Part shown: positions 9,601-17,834 of the stretch, piece after piece | How positions within the stretch are numbered: the first letter of the stretch is position 1 | Layout: each line of letters starts with the position of its first letter | Assembly: GCA_964629965.1 (NCBI GenBank) | Contig: CAZVRZ010000007.1 | Span: 9,769 to 73,768, forward strand | Reading direction: 5' to 3' | From: CAZVRZ01 sp964629965 | GTDB taxonomy: Bacteria > Chloroflexota > Anaerolineae > Anaerolineales > UBA4823 | DNA length: 64,000 bases | Position numbers and translations under genes: made by a program | The notes under the pieces: model-generated | What the model was told of the DNA's origin: nothing | Database searches by the model: none | What the model saw: the letters and a program-made list of their open reading frames with translations, nothing else

Positions 9601-10769
9601 TTATCACAACAACTGTCGGCAGCGACGGAATATTCAGTGTGAGCTATGCTTTGGCGCGTGTGGGCACCGACCCGGAGACAACGATCACTGCCAAGGCTTG
9701 CGCTCCTTCCGATCCCACCAACTGTTCTAAGGATAACCAAGTGCTAAAGCTGACCCCGGCGAAAAGTTTTTGGTGTCCGCAGCGCTCTAGTTGGTCCAGT
9801 ACGAGAAGCTTGAATCCTGTAACGAACCACTTCCGCAATGCAGAAGGCTTATTCTCCAGCCTGGATTGGCAAATCCCTGGAGATTTCAGCTTTGGCAGCA
9901 ATACTGTCCTGAAACTGTATGCCTGCAACTGCCCGGGGACTGTCATCCCACCTACCCACTTGTCGGTGGTGGCAGATGGGGTGACTTATTACCCCAGCGG
10001 CTCGCACCCCAACTATACATTCAACATCACTGGTCAGGCGCATACCGTGGTTTTCTCGGCGCATTGCGGTGCCGTGGAGTCTTCGTCGCCAGGCGTTGTC
10101 TTGATAGATCCGGATGGCTACGTGTTCGATGTGATGGAGGGATTCGACCCAATCAGCCCGACACTGCATGCGGTTGAGGGTGTGACCGTAACGGCGTACG
10201 TGTCGATGACCGAGTGGGGCGGCTGGGTACCCTGGCCTGCGCACCTGTATGACAACCAGGTCAACCCGCAGGTGACAGGCGATAGCGGCTACTTCGCCTT
10301 CTTTACTCCCCCCGGTTCTTATTACTTACAGGTGGATGGCAGTGAAGATTACCAATCCTGGCGCAGCCCGATCATCGAAGTCGTCAATGAAATCGTTCAC
10401 GTGAACGTGCCGCTCACGCCCGAATCTGCAAGTAGAACCTATTACATTACGTTGACTGATGAAGGGCCCGACCAGGCAGAGATCTCCATCCCGGTTGGCA
10501 GCACGGTGGTATGGCACTCAGAGTTAAGCGGCGTGCTCCCGCTCAACGAGATCATGCAGTTTATGCTGAACCCGGTGATGCGCCTCCTGAGCGCATTGAA
10601 CCCGGAGTCCAACACGAACGGTTGGGACAGCGGTATGCTGGCTCCCGGGCAAAACTACAGCCGTAGGTTCCTAACGCCTGGAGTCTATACTTATAGCGAT
10701 GGGGATGGGCATACCGGTCAAATCACTGTCGAGCCTTACAAAGTTTTCTTGCCGTTCGCACAACGCTAA
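6672..10769 (+). CDS. Secreted right-handed beta-helix protein with Ig-like and cupredoxin-like C-terminal domains
   Basis: 1365 residues from the ATG at 6672, which has the site AAAGGAGAAGG; an upstream in-frame start at 6522 overlaps the previous gene and is unlikely. Residues 1-28 form a Sec signal peptide. Three long modules follow, each with the pattern PGVTV..G, L.A.GT..QPI.FTS, W.GI.F..GTG and V.YGG, typical of parallel beta-helix proteins. The later part has a DUF11-like adhesive repeat, a bacterial Ig-like domain (FPGSGEICRDPSGNTTLNG), a carboxypeptidase-regulatory-like region (GYFAFFTPPGSYYLQVDG), and a cupredoxin-like end without a clear copper site. It finishes in KVFLPFAQR. It is probably a surface or exported protein that binds polysaccharide or cells; enzymatic activity is not shown. 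Confidence 0.75.
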   Translation: MKTRKWIAFLLPVLICLALLSQAQWAQARQIYSPAACVAGPHSGEITANETWCVADNPHILTARVVVNPGITLTIEPGVTVQGAVNTELKTLGHLSAIGTEEQQILFTSTADTGPIEWGGLSFDGGTGDLQYVTVRYGGDDGNSVARGNIALNQVTTGAVNIQNSTISDVGYSFYLNRVSCLWVINSHVTVNNTTFTGCATAGGQYGQNYPIYISGAASMAELKDNIFTNNYKDRIALEPGAMMGQDATLWPQTTNGAYELLGSDPSMIPTNFTVPAGITLTVQAGVTVMGNQGRELLVQGRLDALGEPTRPVTFTSVSNTAPGQWAGIVFNRSTGILRNTIVRYAAEYNSSGWKAGLTVNNVQTGQVVLENSTITGNGSGDYLSVNYGMVVNNSRVQVTSSQFTDNGNVGGSAYGRNYPLYIFGADSAVTLTGNTFTGNSRNKIGLAPGTFSSAASTTLGAQTLSDGYELDGSYTISNTHTLILQPGVTLSGRTAQDELLVLGRLEAVGTVEQPITFTSGSNSAWEQWPGVIFNGGTGHLSYVNARFGGVKSSMNTYGTINAIDVPANGLLIENSRITNGFNYGLHISNSPVTVINTRFEDNGANPRDGQAAIYTAQNNTQLTLTGCVFEGNARDLLMYGGSATLTNNAFLGGWSDWYSGENHAIVVNNGASAMLLHNTIANLKASGVYVASGGLADLTNSIFAQNGCGVTVEEGGTASLDHTLWDRNGANISGAASEIGSISGPAGFTSDGYHLTRYSMAIERGVEAGVSQDIDAEGRPLPSGTAPDLGADEYIYTLGEDFAAELFSFDPQWVILPNPATGNPTGMLRQGYFMRYFYGNPEANSPALTVNVTNTLPDQLAFESQQTSPAMSFSAQGQVLNWQSQQPLEKDETGEIIFSGLYDQPVLGDVLTNNATLSAGNMNFSLQASTEVPLFPPLITFPGSGEICRDPSGNTTLNGTAQAGAIIRIYENGGQVITTTVGSDGIFSVSYALARVGTDPETTITAKACAPSDPTNCSKDNQVLKLTPAKSFWCPQRSSWSSTRSLNPVTNHFRNAEGLFSSLDWQIPGDFSFGSNTVLKLYACNCPGTVIPPTHLSVVADGVTYYPSGSHPNYTFNITGQAHTVVFSAHCGAVESSSPGVVLIDPDGYVFDVMEGFDPISPTLHAVEGVTVTAYVSMTEWGGWVPWPAHLYDNQVNPQVTGDSGYFAFFTPPGSYYLQVDGSEDYQSWRSPIIEVVNEIVHVNVPLTPESASRTYYITLTDEGPDQAEISIPVGSTVVWHSELSGVLPLNEIMQFMLNPVMRLLSALNPESNTNGWDSGMLAPGQNYSRRFLTPGVYTYSDGDGHTGQITVEPYKVFLPFAQR

Positions 10770-10800
10770 GCTGACTGCAATATAATTTGCAGGGGACGGG

Positions 10801-10835
10801 AAACCTCGGATCTGAGAGCCGAGGTTTCTTTGTTT
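10801..10835 (+). terminator. Rho-independent terminator after the beta-helix gene
   Basis: Perfect 9-bp stem AAACCTCGG (10801-10809) with CCGAGGTTT (10819-10827), followed by CTTTGTTTTT. Confidence 0.85.
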
Positions 10836-10919
10836 TTCTCAGACGTTTTGAACAGGCGTTTCGAATCGCTTGACATCTCATCTACTTTGCCGTTACACTC
10901 TGTAAATACGGAGGTGAAT

Positions 10920-13649
10920 ATGCAAAACTGGCACATTCTTAAAGTTGAAGATCTGACCCAGGAGCTGGGTACCAGCCTGGAAAAAGGACTTACAGCAGAA
11001 GAGTCCGCTCGCCGCCTGGAACAATACGGGCCCAATGAGCTCGTTGAACGCGGTCTCAAAAGCCCCTGGCAGATCCTGGGGGAACAGCTCACCGGTATTA
11101 TGGTCATCATCTTGATCGTCTCTGCAGTGATCTCTCTTCTGCTGGGAGAATTCACTGATGCCATTACGATCTTGATCATTGTGGTACTGAATTCGATCTT
11201 GGGCTTTACCCAGGAATACAAAGCCGAGCAGGCCATGGCGGCGCTAAAGAAGATGGCAACCCCGCGCGTCAAAGTGCGCCGCGGCGGCCATACCCAGGAG
11301 ATGCCCGCCCAGGAATTGGTTCCTGGCGATGTGATCTTGCTGGAAGCGGGTAATGCCATCCCGGCCGACTGCCGCCTGGTGGAAAACGCCAACCTGCGCG
11401 TTCAGGAAGCCGTGCTGACCGGCGAATCGGAACCAGTGGAAAAGCATATCCAGCCGCTCGAAAAAGCCGACCTGCCCGTTGCCGACCGGCGCAACATGCT
11501 CTACATGGGCACCGTGGTCACTTACGGACGCGGCAGTGCGGTAGCGGTTGCCACTGGTATGCAGACCCAGCTTGGGCATATCGCCGATATGATCCAGAAT
11601 GTGGGTCCAGAAAAGACGCCGCTGCAGCGCCGCCTGGAACAGTTGGGCAAGGGGCTGGCAGTCGCTGCCCTGATCATCGTTGCCATTGTCTTCCTGGTTG
11701 GTGTGCTGCGCGGCGAGGAGCTGCGCCTGATGTTCATGACGGCGATTAGCATGGCCGTGGCTGCCGTTCCAGAAGGACTGCCTGCCGTGGTGACCATTGC
11801 CCTGGCCCTTGGCGCCCAGCGGATGCTCAAGCGCCAGGCGCTCATCCGTAAGCTCCCTGCCGTGGAGACTCTCGGCTCGGTCACTACGATCTGTTCCGAC
11901 AAGACTGGCACCCTCACCGAGAACCGTATGACTGTTACCATGCTGGATGTGGCCGGCAATCGCCTGGATTTCTTGGAGCAGGTGAGCAGTTATACGCCTC
12001 TCGTGCGTCCAAGAGAGATGCCTGATATCAGCCTGGCCCGCCATCCCTCCGTGGCTTTGCTGTTGATGGGCGGCGCCCTGTGCAACGATGCTCTCATTGA
12101 ATGTAACGAGGAGACCAATTCCTATGCTGCCATTGGCGATCCCACCGAGGGCGCCCTGGTCATCGCGGCTGCCCAGGCCGACTTGTGGAAAGATGAACTC
12201 GAAGAAAAATTCCCGCGCACCGGCGAACTGTCCTTTGACTCGGAGCGTAAGCGCATGACAACCATCCACAAGGCCCCGCCCGCCAGTGTAGAGTTACCTC
12301 AAGGCCTGGCAGTGGTGCATACTCATCGCCAGGGTGAGTGGATTGCTTTCACCAAGGGCTCAGTGGATGGCCTGCTCCAGATCAGCGACCAGGTATGGGT
12401 GGACGATCACATCGAGCCGCTCACCCGAGAATGGGCCGAGCGTATCCAGGAAGCCAACAATGGTATGGCCCAGAAGGGTATGCGCGTGCTGGGTGTGGCC
12501 TTCCGTTGGTTGGATCATGATGTCGAAACTCCCACTGAGGCGGAAGTGGAATATGGCCTGACCTTTGTTGGCATGTCCGGCATGATCGATCCTGCCCGCC
12601 CTGAAGTGCGCGATGCGGTGGCTCTCACCCGTTCCGCGGGTATACGCCCGGTGATGATCACCGGCGACCACCCCCTGACTGCACTGCACATAGCCAAAGA
12701 GCTGGGCATTGCTGTGAACGACCAGGTGCTCACCGGTCAGGAACTGGCAAAAATGACCGTCGACGAGCTCAAGGCAGTGGTTGAAGAACTCTCCGTATAT
12801 GCCCGGGTATCGCCGGAGCATAAGCTCAAGATCGTCCAGGCTTTGCAAGAGAAAGGCCATATCGTTGCCATGACCGGCGATGGCGTCAACGATGCCCCGG
12901 CTCTCAAGCGCGCCGATATCGGGGTTGCCATGGGCATTACCGGCAGCGATGTTTCCAAAGAAGCCGCTGATATGGTGCTTTTGGATGACAATTATTCCAC
13001 CATCGTTGCCGCAGTCGAAGAAGGCCGCCGCATCTACGACAACATCCGCAAGTTCATTCGTTACACCATGACTTCCAATGCGGGCGAGATTTGGGTCATG
13101 CTCTTGGGGCCTTTCCTGGGCATGCCGCTGGCGCTGCTGCCGCTGCAAATTTTGTGGGTGAACCTGGTGACTGACGGTTTGCCCGGGTTGGCGCTCACTG
13201 TTGAGCCGGCCGAGCGCGATACGATGCAGCGGCCGCCTCATTCTCCTAAGGAAAACATTTTCGGGCGGGGTATGGCGCGCGACATCCTGGTCATTGGCCT
13301 GCTGATGGGATTGATCTCACTGGGGGTGGGCTTCTTTGCCTGGAGGCGCGGCGATCCTGCTTGGCAGACGATGGCTTTCACCACTCTCACTATGGCGCAA
13401 ATGGGCAATGCCCTGGCTGTGCGCTCGGAACGCTATGCCCTCTGGCAGATCGGCTTGTTATCCAACCGCTTGATCCTGGGAGCGGTATTGCTTACTTTTG
13501 CTTTGCAAATGGCCGTGGTTTACCTGCCGTTTTTCCAGAATGTATTTAGCACCATGCCCCTGTCTGCTGCCGATCTAGCCATCAGCCTGGGTTGTGCTGT
13601 GCTGGTATACTTTAGCGTTGAAGTCTATAAGATGATCAGCCGGCGATAA
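10920..13649 (+). CDS. P-type cation-transporting ATPase (Ca2+-ATPase-like, P2 type)
   Basis: 909 residues from the ATG at 10920, with the site GGAGGTG; the longer reading frame from 10830 runs into the terminator. All P-type ATPase signatures are present: TGES in the actuator domain, the phosphorylation motif DKTGTLTENRMT, ITGDHPLTA, and the hinge MTGDGVNDAPALKRADIGVAMG. The M4 segment carries VPEGLPAVV, and the last part has the cation-ATPase C-terminal membrane domain. This pattern fits P2A/P2B calcium pumps (PMR1/SERCA-like). Export of Ca2+ or Mn2+ across the cytoplasmic membrane is likely. No heavy-metal CPC motif is seen, which argues against P1B pumps. The gene is single and converges on an ABC-exporter operon. 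Confidence 0.9.
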   Translation: MQNWHILKVEDLTQELGTSLEKGLTAEESARRLEQYGPNELVERGLKSPWQILGEQLTGIMVIILIVSAVISLLLGEFTDAITILIIVVLNSILGFTQEYKAEQAMAALKKMATPRVKVRRGGHTQEMPAQELVPGDVILLEAGNAIPADCRLVENANLRVQEAVLTGESEPVEKHIQPLEKADLPVADRRNMLYMGTVVTYGRGSAVAVATGMQTQLGHIADMIQNVGPEKTPLQRRLEQLGKGLAVAALIIVAIVFLVGVLRGEELRLMFMTAISMAVAAVPEGLPAVVTIALALGAQRMLKRQALIRKLPAVETLGSVTTICSDKTGTLTENRMTVTMLDVAGNRLDFLEQVSSYTPLVRPREMPDISLARHPSVALLLMGGALCNDALIECNEETNSYAAIGDPTEGALVIAAAQADLWKDELEEKFPRTGELSFDSERKRMTTIHKAPPASVELPQGLAVVHTHRQGEWIAFTKGSVDGLLQISDQVWVDDHIEPLTREWAERIQEANNGMAQKGMRVLGVAFRWLDHDVETPTEAEVEYGLTFVGMSGMIDPARPEVRDAVALTRSAGIRPVMITGDHPLTALHIAKELGIAVNDQVLTGQELAKMTVDELKAVVEELSVYARVSPEHKLKIVQALQEKGHIVAMTGDGVNDAPALKRADIGVAMGITGSDVSKEAADMVLLDDNYSTIVAAVEEGRRIYDNIRKFIRYTMTSNAGEIWVMLLGPFLGMPLALLPLQILWVNLVTDGLPGLALTVEPAERDTMQRPPHSPKENIFGRGMARDILVIGLLMGLISLGVGFFAWRRGDPAWQTMAFTTLTMAQMGNALAVRSERYALWQIGLLSNRLILGAVLLTFALQMAVVYLPFFQNVFSTMPLSAADLAISLGCAVLVYFSVEVYKMISRR

Positions 13650-13659
13650 TTTCTATATC

Positions 13660-13694
13660 GAGTTGGTTGAGCGGTCAAACCGCTCAACCAACTC
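13660..13694. terminator. Bidirectional terminator between convergent genes
   Basis: A perfect 15-bp inverted repeat, GAGTTGGTTGAGCGG and its complement, with a 5-base loop. It sits between the stop codons of the P-type ATPase and the ABC exporter genes and lacks a long T tract. Confidence 0.75.
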
Positions 13695-13707
13695 TGCTAG
13701 AAAACTC

Positions 13708-15570
13708 TTACTCGGCGTTTTCGAACTGGCTGTTGTATAGTTCGGCGTAAAAACCGCCGCGCTCCAGCAGCTTGGTATGCCGGCCTTGCTCCACAATGTC
13801 GCCATTTTTCATAACAAGGATCCAATCCGCATCCCGGATGGTAGATAGACGGTGAGCGATGATAAAGCTGGTCCGGCCCTTCATTAACTCCGCCATAGCT
13901 TTCTGGATCAATACTTCGGTACGGGTATCCACCGAGCTGGTGGCCTCATCCAGGATCAGTACCGTTGGATCGGTCAAGATGGCGCGGGCAATGGTCAAGA
14001 GCTGTTTCTGGCCTTGCGAGACATTGGAAGCTTCTTCGTTCAGCATGAAGTTATAACCTTCCGGCAGGGTGCGGACGAAGTGATCCACATGGGCAGCTTT
14101 GGCGGCAGCCATCACTTCTTCGTCCGTAGCCATATCCCGGCCGTAGCGGATATTTTCCATGATCGTGCCATTGAAAAGCCAGGTGTCTTGCAGAACCATG
14201 CCAAACATGCAGCGCAGATCACCCCGGTTGAGCTGCTGAATATTAGCGCCATCTAACAAGATCGCTCCGCTGTTAACATCGTAGAAACGCATTAGCAGCT
14301 TGACCATCGTGGTCTTCCCGGCGCCGGTTGGGCCAACGATGGCAATCTTCTGGCCTGGGTTGGCATAAAAAGAGAAATCATTGATAATGATCTTCTCTGG
14401 ATCGTAACCGAAACGAACATTCTTAAACTCCACCAGGCCCTGGGCGTTTGCCGGACTGATAGGCTCCGCCGGATCGGGAACTTCCTCGGCCTCGTTGAGG
14501 AATTCAAAAACCCGCTCGGCGGCCGCAGCAGTTTGCTGCAGGATGTTGGAGATATTGGCAATCTGCATGATTGGCTGGGTAAATGAGCGCACGTACTGGA
14601 TAAAGGCCTGGATATCTCCCAAGGTGATGGCATTGCGGATTGCCAGGTAACCACCCAGGATACAAATGCCCACGTAACCCAGGTTGCCCACAAAATTCAT
14701 GATCGGCATCATCAAGCCCGATAAGAACTGGGATTTCCAGGCTGCTCCATACAGGGTATTGTTCAATACATCGAAACGCTGCACGCTATCGGCTTCGCCA
14801 TTGAAGGCTTTCATGACCACATGGCCGCCGTACATCTCTTCAACATGCCCGTTGACATGCCCCAGGTAATCTTGCTGCAAAGTGAAATATTTCTGTGATT
14901 GGCCGACCACCAGGGCGATTACCAACATGGTGATCGGTACGATGCCCAGTGCCACCAAAGTCATTTGCCAACTGATCGACAGCATCATAACCAGCACACC
15001 GATCACTGTGATCACCGAGCTGATGATCTGTGAAAGGCTTTGGTTGAGAGTCTGGCTGACGGTATCGACATCGTTGGTGATACGCGAAAGTATCTCGCCT
15101 TGATTGGTGCCGTCAAAATATTTCAGCGGCATGCGGTTGATCTTGGCAGCGATATCACGGCGGAATCTGTAGGTAATATCCATCGCGACATTCGCCATGA
15201 TCCAACCTTGGATATAATTGAACAACGCAGATACCAGAAATAGCCCAATGTTGATTAGGATGATCCGGCCAATATAATCAAAATCAATGCCGGTTCCTGT
15301 ACCAGCGATCTGGCCCATAACCCCCTCAAACAGTTTGGTGGTTGCCTTTCCCAGGATCTTGGGGCTGATGATCATGAAAATGGTCGAACCTACCGAGACC
15401 AACATTACGAACAGGATCGAGATTTTATAAGACCCAAGGTACTGGATTAACCTGCGTATCGTTCCCTTGAAATCGCGCGCTTTTTCGCCTTTCATCATGG
15501 CCATCGGGCCATGTCCGCCGCCGCCACGTCTTGGCATTTTTTGTCGAGAAGCTGTATCACCGCGCATCAT
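13708..15570 (-). CDS. ABC exporter half-transporter, consensus-site subunit
   Basis: 620 residues: about six membrane spans (residues 40-340), then a nucleotide-binding domain with Walker A GPTGAGKTT, signature VSQGQ, and Walker B LILDEATSS with the catalytic Glu present. It starts inside the previous gene (4-bp ATGA overlap), so the two products are made together and probably form a heterodimer of the BmrC/BmrD or TM287/TM288 type. Such pumps export drugs, lipids or peptides. The Arg/Gly-rich N terminus before the first helix is cytoplasmic. The substrate is not known from context. Confidence 0.87.
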   Translation of the reverse strand: MMRGDTASRQKMPRRGGGGHGPMAMMKGEKARDFKGTIRRLIQYLGSYKISILFVMLVSVGSTIFMIISPKILGKATTKLFEGVMGQIAGTGTGIDFDYIGRIILINIGLFLVSALFNYIQGWIMANVAMDITYRFRRDIAAKINRMPLKYFDGTNQGEILSRITNDVDTVSQTLNQSLSQIISSVITVIGVLVMMLSISWQMTLVALGIVPITMLVIALVVGQSQKYFTLQQDYLGHVNGHVEEMYGGHVVMKAFNGEADSVQRFDVLNNTLYGAAWKSQFLSGLMMPIMNFVGNLGYVGICILGGYLAIRNAITLGDIQAFIQYVRSFTQPIMQIANISNILQQTAAAAERVFEFLNEAEEVPDPAEPISPANAQGLVEFKNVRFGYDPEKIIINDFSFYANPGQKIAIVGPTGAGKTTMVKLLMRFYDVNSGAILLDGANIQQLNRGDLRCMFGMVLQDTWLFNGTIMENIRYGRDMATDEEVMAAAKAAHVDHFVRTLPEGYNFMLNEEASNVSQGQKQLLTIARAILTDPTVLILDEATSSVDTRTEVLIQKAMAELMKGRTSFIIAHRLSTIRDADWILVMKNGDIVEQGRHTKLLERGGFYAELYNSQFENAE

Positions 15571-17807
15571 GCCAGCTCCTCCTCGCTCAATTGTGAGAGC
15601 GCAATTTCGCGATATGTTTCGCAGCTTTCCAGTAGATGGCGGTGCTTACCCTTCCCCACCACCTGCCCGTCGTCCAGCACAATGATCTGGTCGGCATTCT
15701 TGATGGTAGCCACCCGCTGGGTTACAATCAACACAGTACTGTTGCCGGTCTTTTCTTTGAGCGCTTTGCGCAAAGCCGAGTCGGTTTTGAAATCCAGGGA
15801 AGAGAAACTATCATCGAAAATATAGATCGGCGGCTTTTTAACCAATGCCCGGGCAATCGCCAAGCGCTGTCTTTGGCCTCCCGACACATTGGAGCCGCCC
15901 TGGGCAATCTCGCTGTCCAGGCCGTCTGGCATGTTGACGATGAATTCGTCTGCCTGGGCGATATCGATCGATTCTCGCACTGCGTCGGGGCTGGCGTTCT
16001 TATCGGCATACAGCAGGTTGCTCTCGATCGTGCCGGAGAACAGGAAACCCTTTTGGGGGATGTAGCCAATCCGGTCGCGCAGGTCGGCCTGGCGCACCTG
16101 ACGAATGTCGATGCCATCCACATAGATCGCCCCTTCGGTCACATCGTAGAAGCGTGGGATCAGGTTGATGACGGTCGATTTACCGCAGCCGGTAGAACCG
16201 ATAATGGCTGTCGTCTGTCCTGGCTCGGCCGTGAAGGTGATATCGCACAGCACATTTTCCTGCGCGCCTGGGTAGCGGAAAGCCACGTTGCGAAACTCGA
16301 CCTGACCAGTAAATGGCTCCTGAAACGATTGAGGGGCGGCGGGATCATTGATGGCTGTCTCAGTTTCCAACACATCGGCAATACGCCCTCCAGAGACCGC
16401 AGCTCGCGGTAAAAAGATGAACATCATTGACAGCATCAAGAAGGAGAATACGATTTGCATCGCGTATTGCAAAAAGGCCATCATATCGCCCACCCGCATG
16501 GTCGATTGAGCCACCTGGTGAGCCCCGACCCAGATGATCAACAGCGATATGCCGCTCATGATCAGGTTCATTAGCGGCATCATCGTCACCATCACTCGCG
16601 ACACAAAGAGGTTAACGTCGGTCAGGTCGCGATTGGCTTTATCGAAGCGGCGTGTCTCGAATTCCTGCTTGTTAAAAGCCCGGATGACCATCATGCCTGA
16701 CAGGTTTTCACGCGTCACCAGGTTGAGACGGTCGATCAGGCTTTGAATGATCTTGAACCTGGGCAGCGCTATCCAGAAAACGATCAGGATCAGGCTTAGC
16801 AAGGCTACCACTGCCACCGCAATGATCCACCACATGGAAGCACCTTTTCCGATGGCGCGAATCACACCACCCACGCCGATGATCGGGGCAAAAAAGACCA
16901 TGCGCAAGATCATAAAGGTAACCATTTGCACCTGGGTTACATCGTTGGTGGAGCGCGTGATCAGCGAGGCTGTAGAGAATTTGTCAAATTCAATGCTAGA
17001 GAAGCTCTCGACTTTCTTGAACAGATCCTTGCGGATATCGCGGGCGGCGCCGGCTGCCGTACGGCCTGCCAGGTAACCGGTGGCGATCGTACAAGCCCCA
17101 CCCAGCAGCGAGATCAAGAGCATGGCGCCGCCGGTGCGCAGGATATAGTCCGATTGTACTTTGCTCGCATCCAGCCCCAGCGCCTCATATTCAGCCTTAA
17201 CAGCGCCAATCGCCATCTGGCTGATCATGCTTTCGCCCAGGGTAGCAAATTTTTCATTCACGGCCTGGGTCATCTGAGCAAGCTGCGCCTCGGGCATTTT
17301 CTGCAGCAAGGCAAACAGGTCGGTTCCAGGCGGGAGCTTCGACAAATCGAACGACGAACCCTGCGCCATGGCGGTCGCTTTTTCGGGATCGGTCATGGCT
17401 TGCTGTAGAGTGTAAACCACCAAAAGCGATTTCGCCATAACCGGGTTGAGCGCATCTATCTGAGCCTGATCGAGGTCTTTGCGTACATAGACCGGCTCCT
17501 GAGCCAGAATTGGGTACTGATCGGTATATTTTTCATAATCCGGAGAAGCCTGATCCACCAGGGTAAAACTATCCAGGATAAGCGCTTTCTCGCTGGCGTT
17601 GGTGAAGAGCAGCATGCGGTTCATGGCGCTCTGGCGGATGGCGTATGGCACAGCATTTTCTATGCCGTCCTGCTGAATGCCGTTGTTGACGATTCTCGAT
17701 AGGTAATCGGGCAGCGCCAGGTCGGCATTGGCTTGAACGAACAGCAGCACAATGTTCAGTAATACCATTAGGATGTAAGGTTTTAAATAGCGAACAAGTC
17801 TCAGCAT
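15567..17807 (-). CDS. ABC exporter half-transporter, degenerate-site subunit with a large extracellular insert
   Basis: 746 residues, about 120 longer than its partner. The extra length lies between the first two membrane helices (about residues 35-220), a hydrophilic helical segment that should face outside. The nucleotide-binding domain has Walker A GSTGCGKST and a good signature SGGQRQR, but Walker B reads FDDSFSS with Asp in place of the catalytic Glu. That marks the non-hydrolysing site of a heterodimeric exporter. It is first in the operon, overlapping the second subunit by 4 bp. The insert is a known variation in some Firmicutes and Chloroflexota MdlA-like exporters. Confidence 0.87.
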   Translation of the reverse strand: MLRLVRYLKPYILMVLLNIVLLFVQANADLALPDYLSRIVNNGIQQDGIENAVPYAIRQSAMNRMLLFTNASEKALILDSFTLVDQASPDYEKYTDQYPILAQEPVYVRKDLDQAQIDALNPVMAKSLLVVYTLQQAMTDPEKATAMAQGSSFDLSKLPPGTDLFALLQKMPEAQLAQMTQAVNEKFATLGESMISQMAIGAVKAEYEALGLDASKVQSDYILRTGGAMLLISLLGGACTIATGYLAGRTAAGAARDIRKDLFKKVESFSSIEFDKFSTASLITRSTNDVTQVQMVTFMILRMVFFAPIIGVGGVIRAIGKGASMWWIIAVAVVALLSLILIVFWIALPRFKIIQSLIDRLNLVTRENLSGMMVIRAFNKQEFETRRFDKANRDLTDVNLFVSRVMVTMMPLMNLIMSGISLLIIWVGAHQVAQSTMRVGDMMAFLQYAMQIVFSFLMLSMMFIFLPRAAVSGGRIADVLETETAINDPAAPQSFQEPFTGQVEFRNVAFRYPGAQENVLCDITFTAEPGQTTAIIGSTGCGKSTVINLIPRFYDVTEGAIYVDGIDIRQVRQADLRDRIGYIPQKGFLFSGTIESNLLYADKNASPDAVRESIDIAQADEFIVNMPDGLDSEIAQGGSNVSGGQRQRLAIARALVKKPPIYIFDDSFSSLDFKTDSALRKALKEKTGNSTVLIVTQRVATIKNADQIIVLDDGQVVGKGKHRHLLESCETYREIALSQLSEEELA

Positions 17808-17834
17808 ACAGGAAACACTCCTCGAAGGTGAGTA

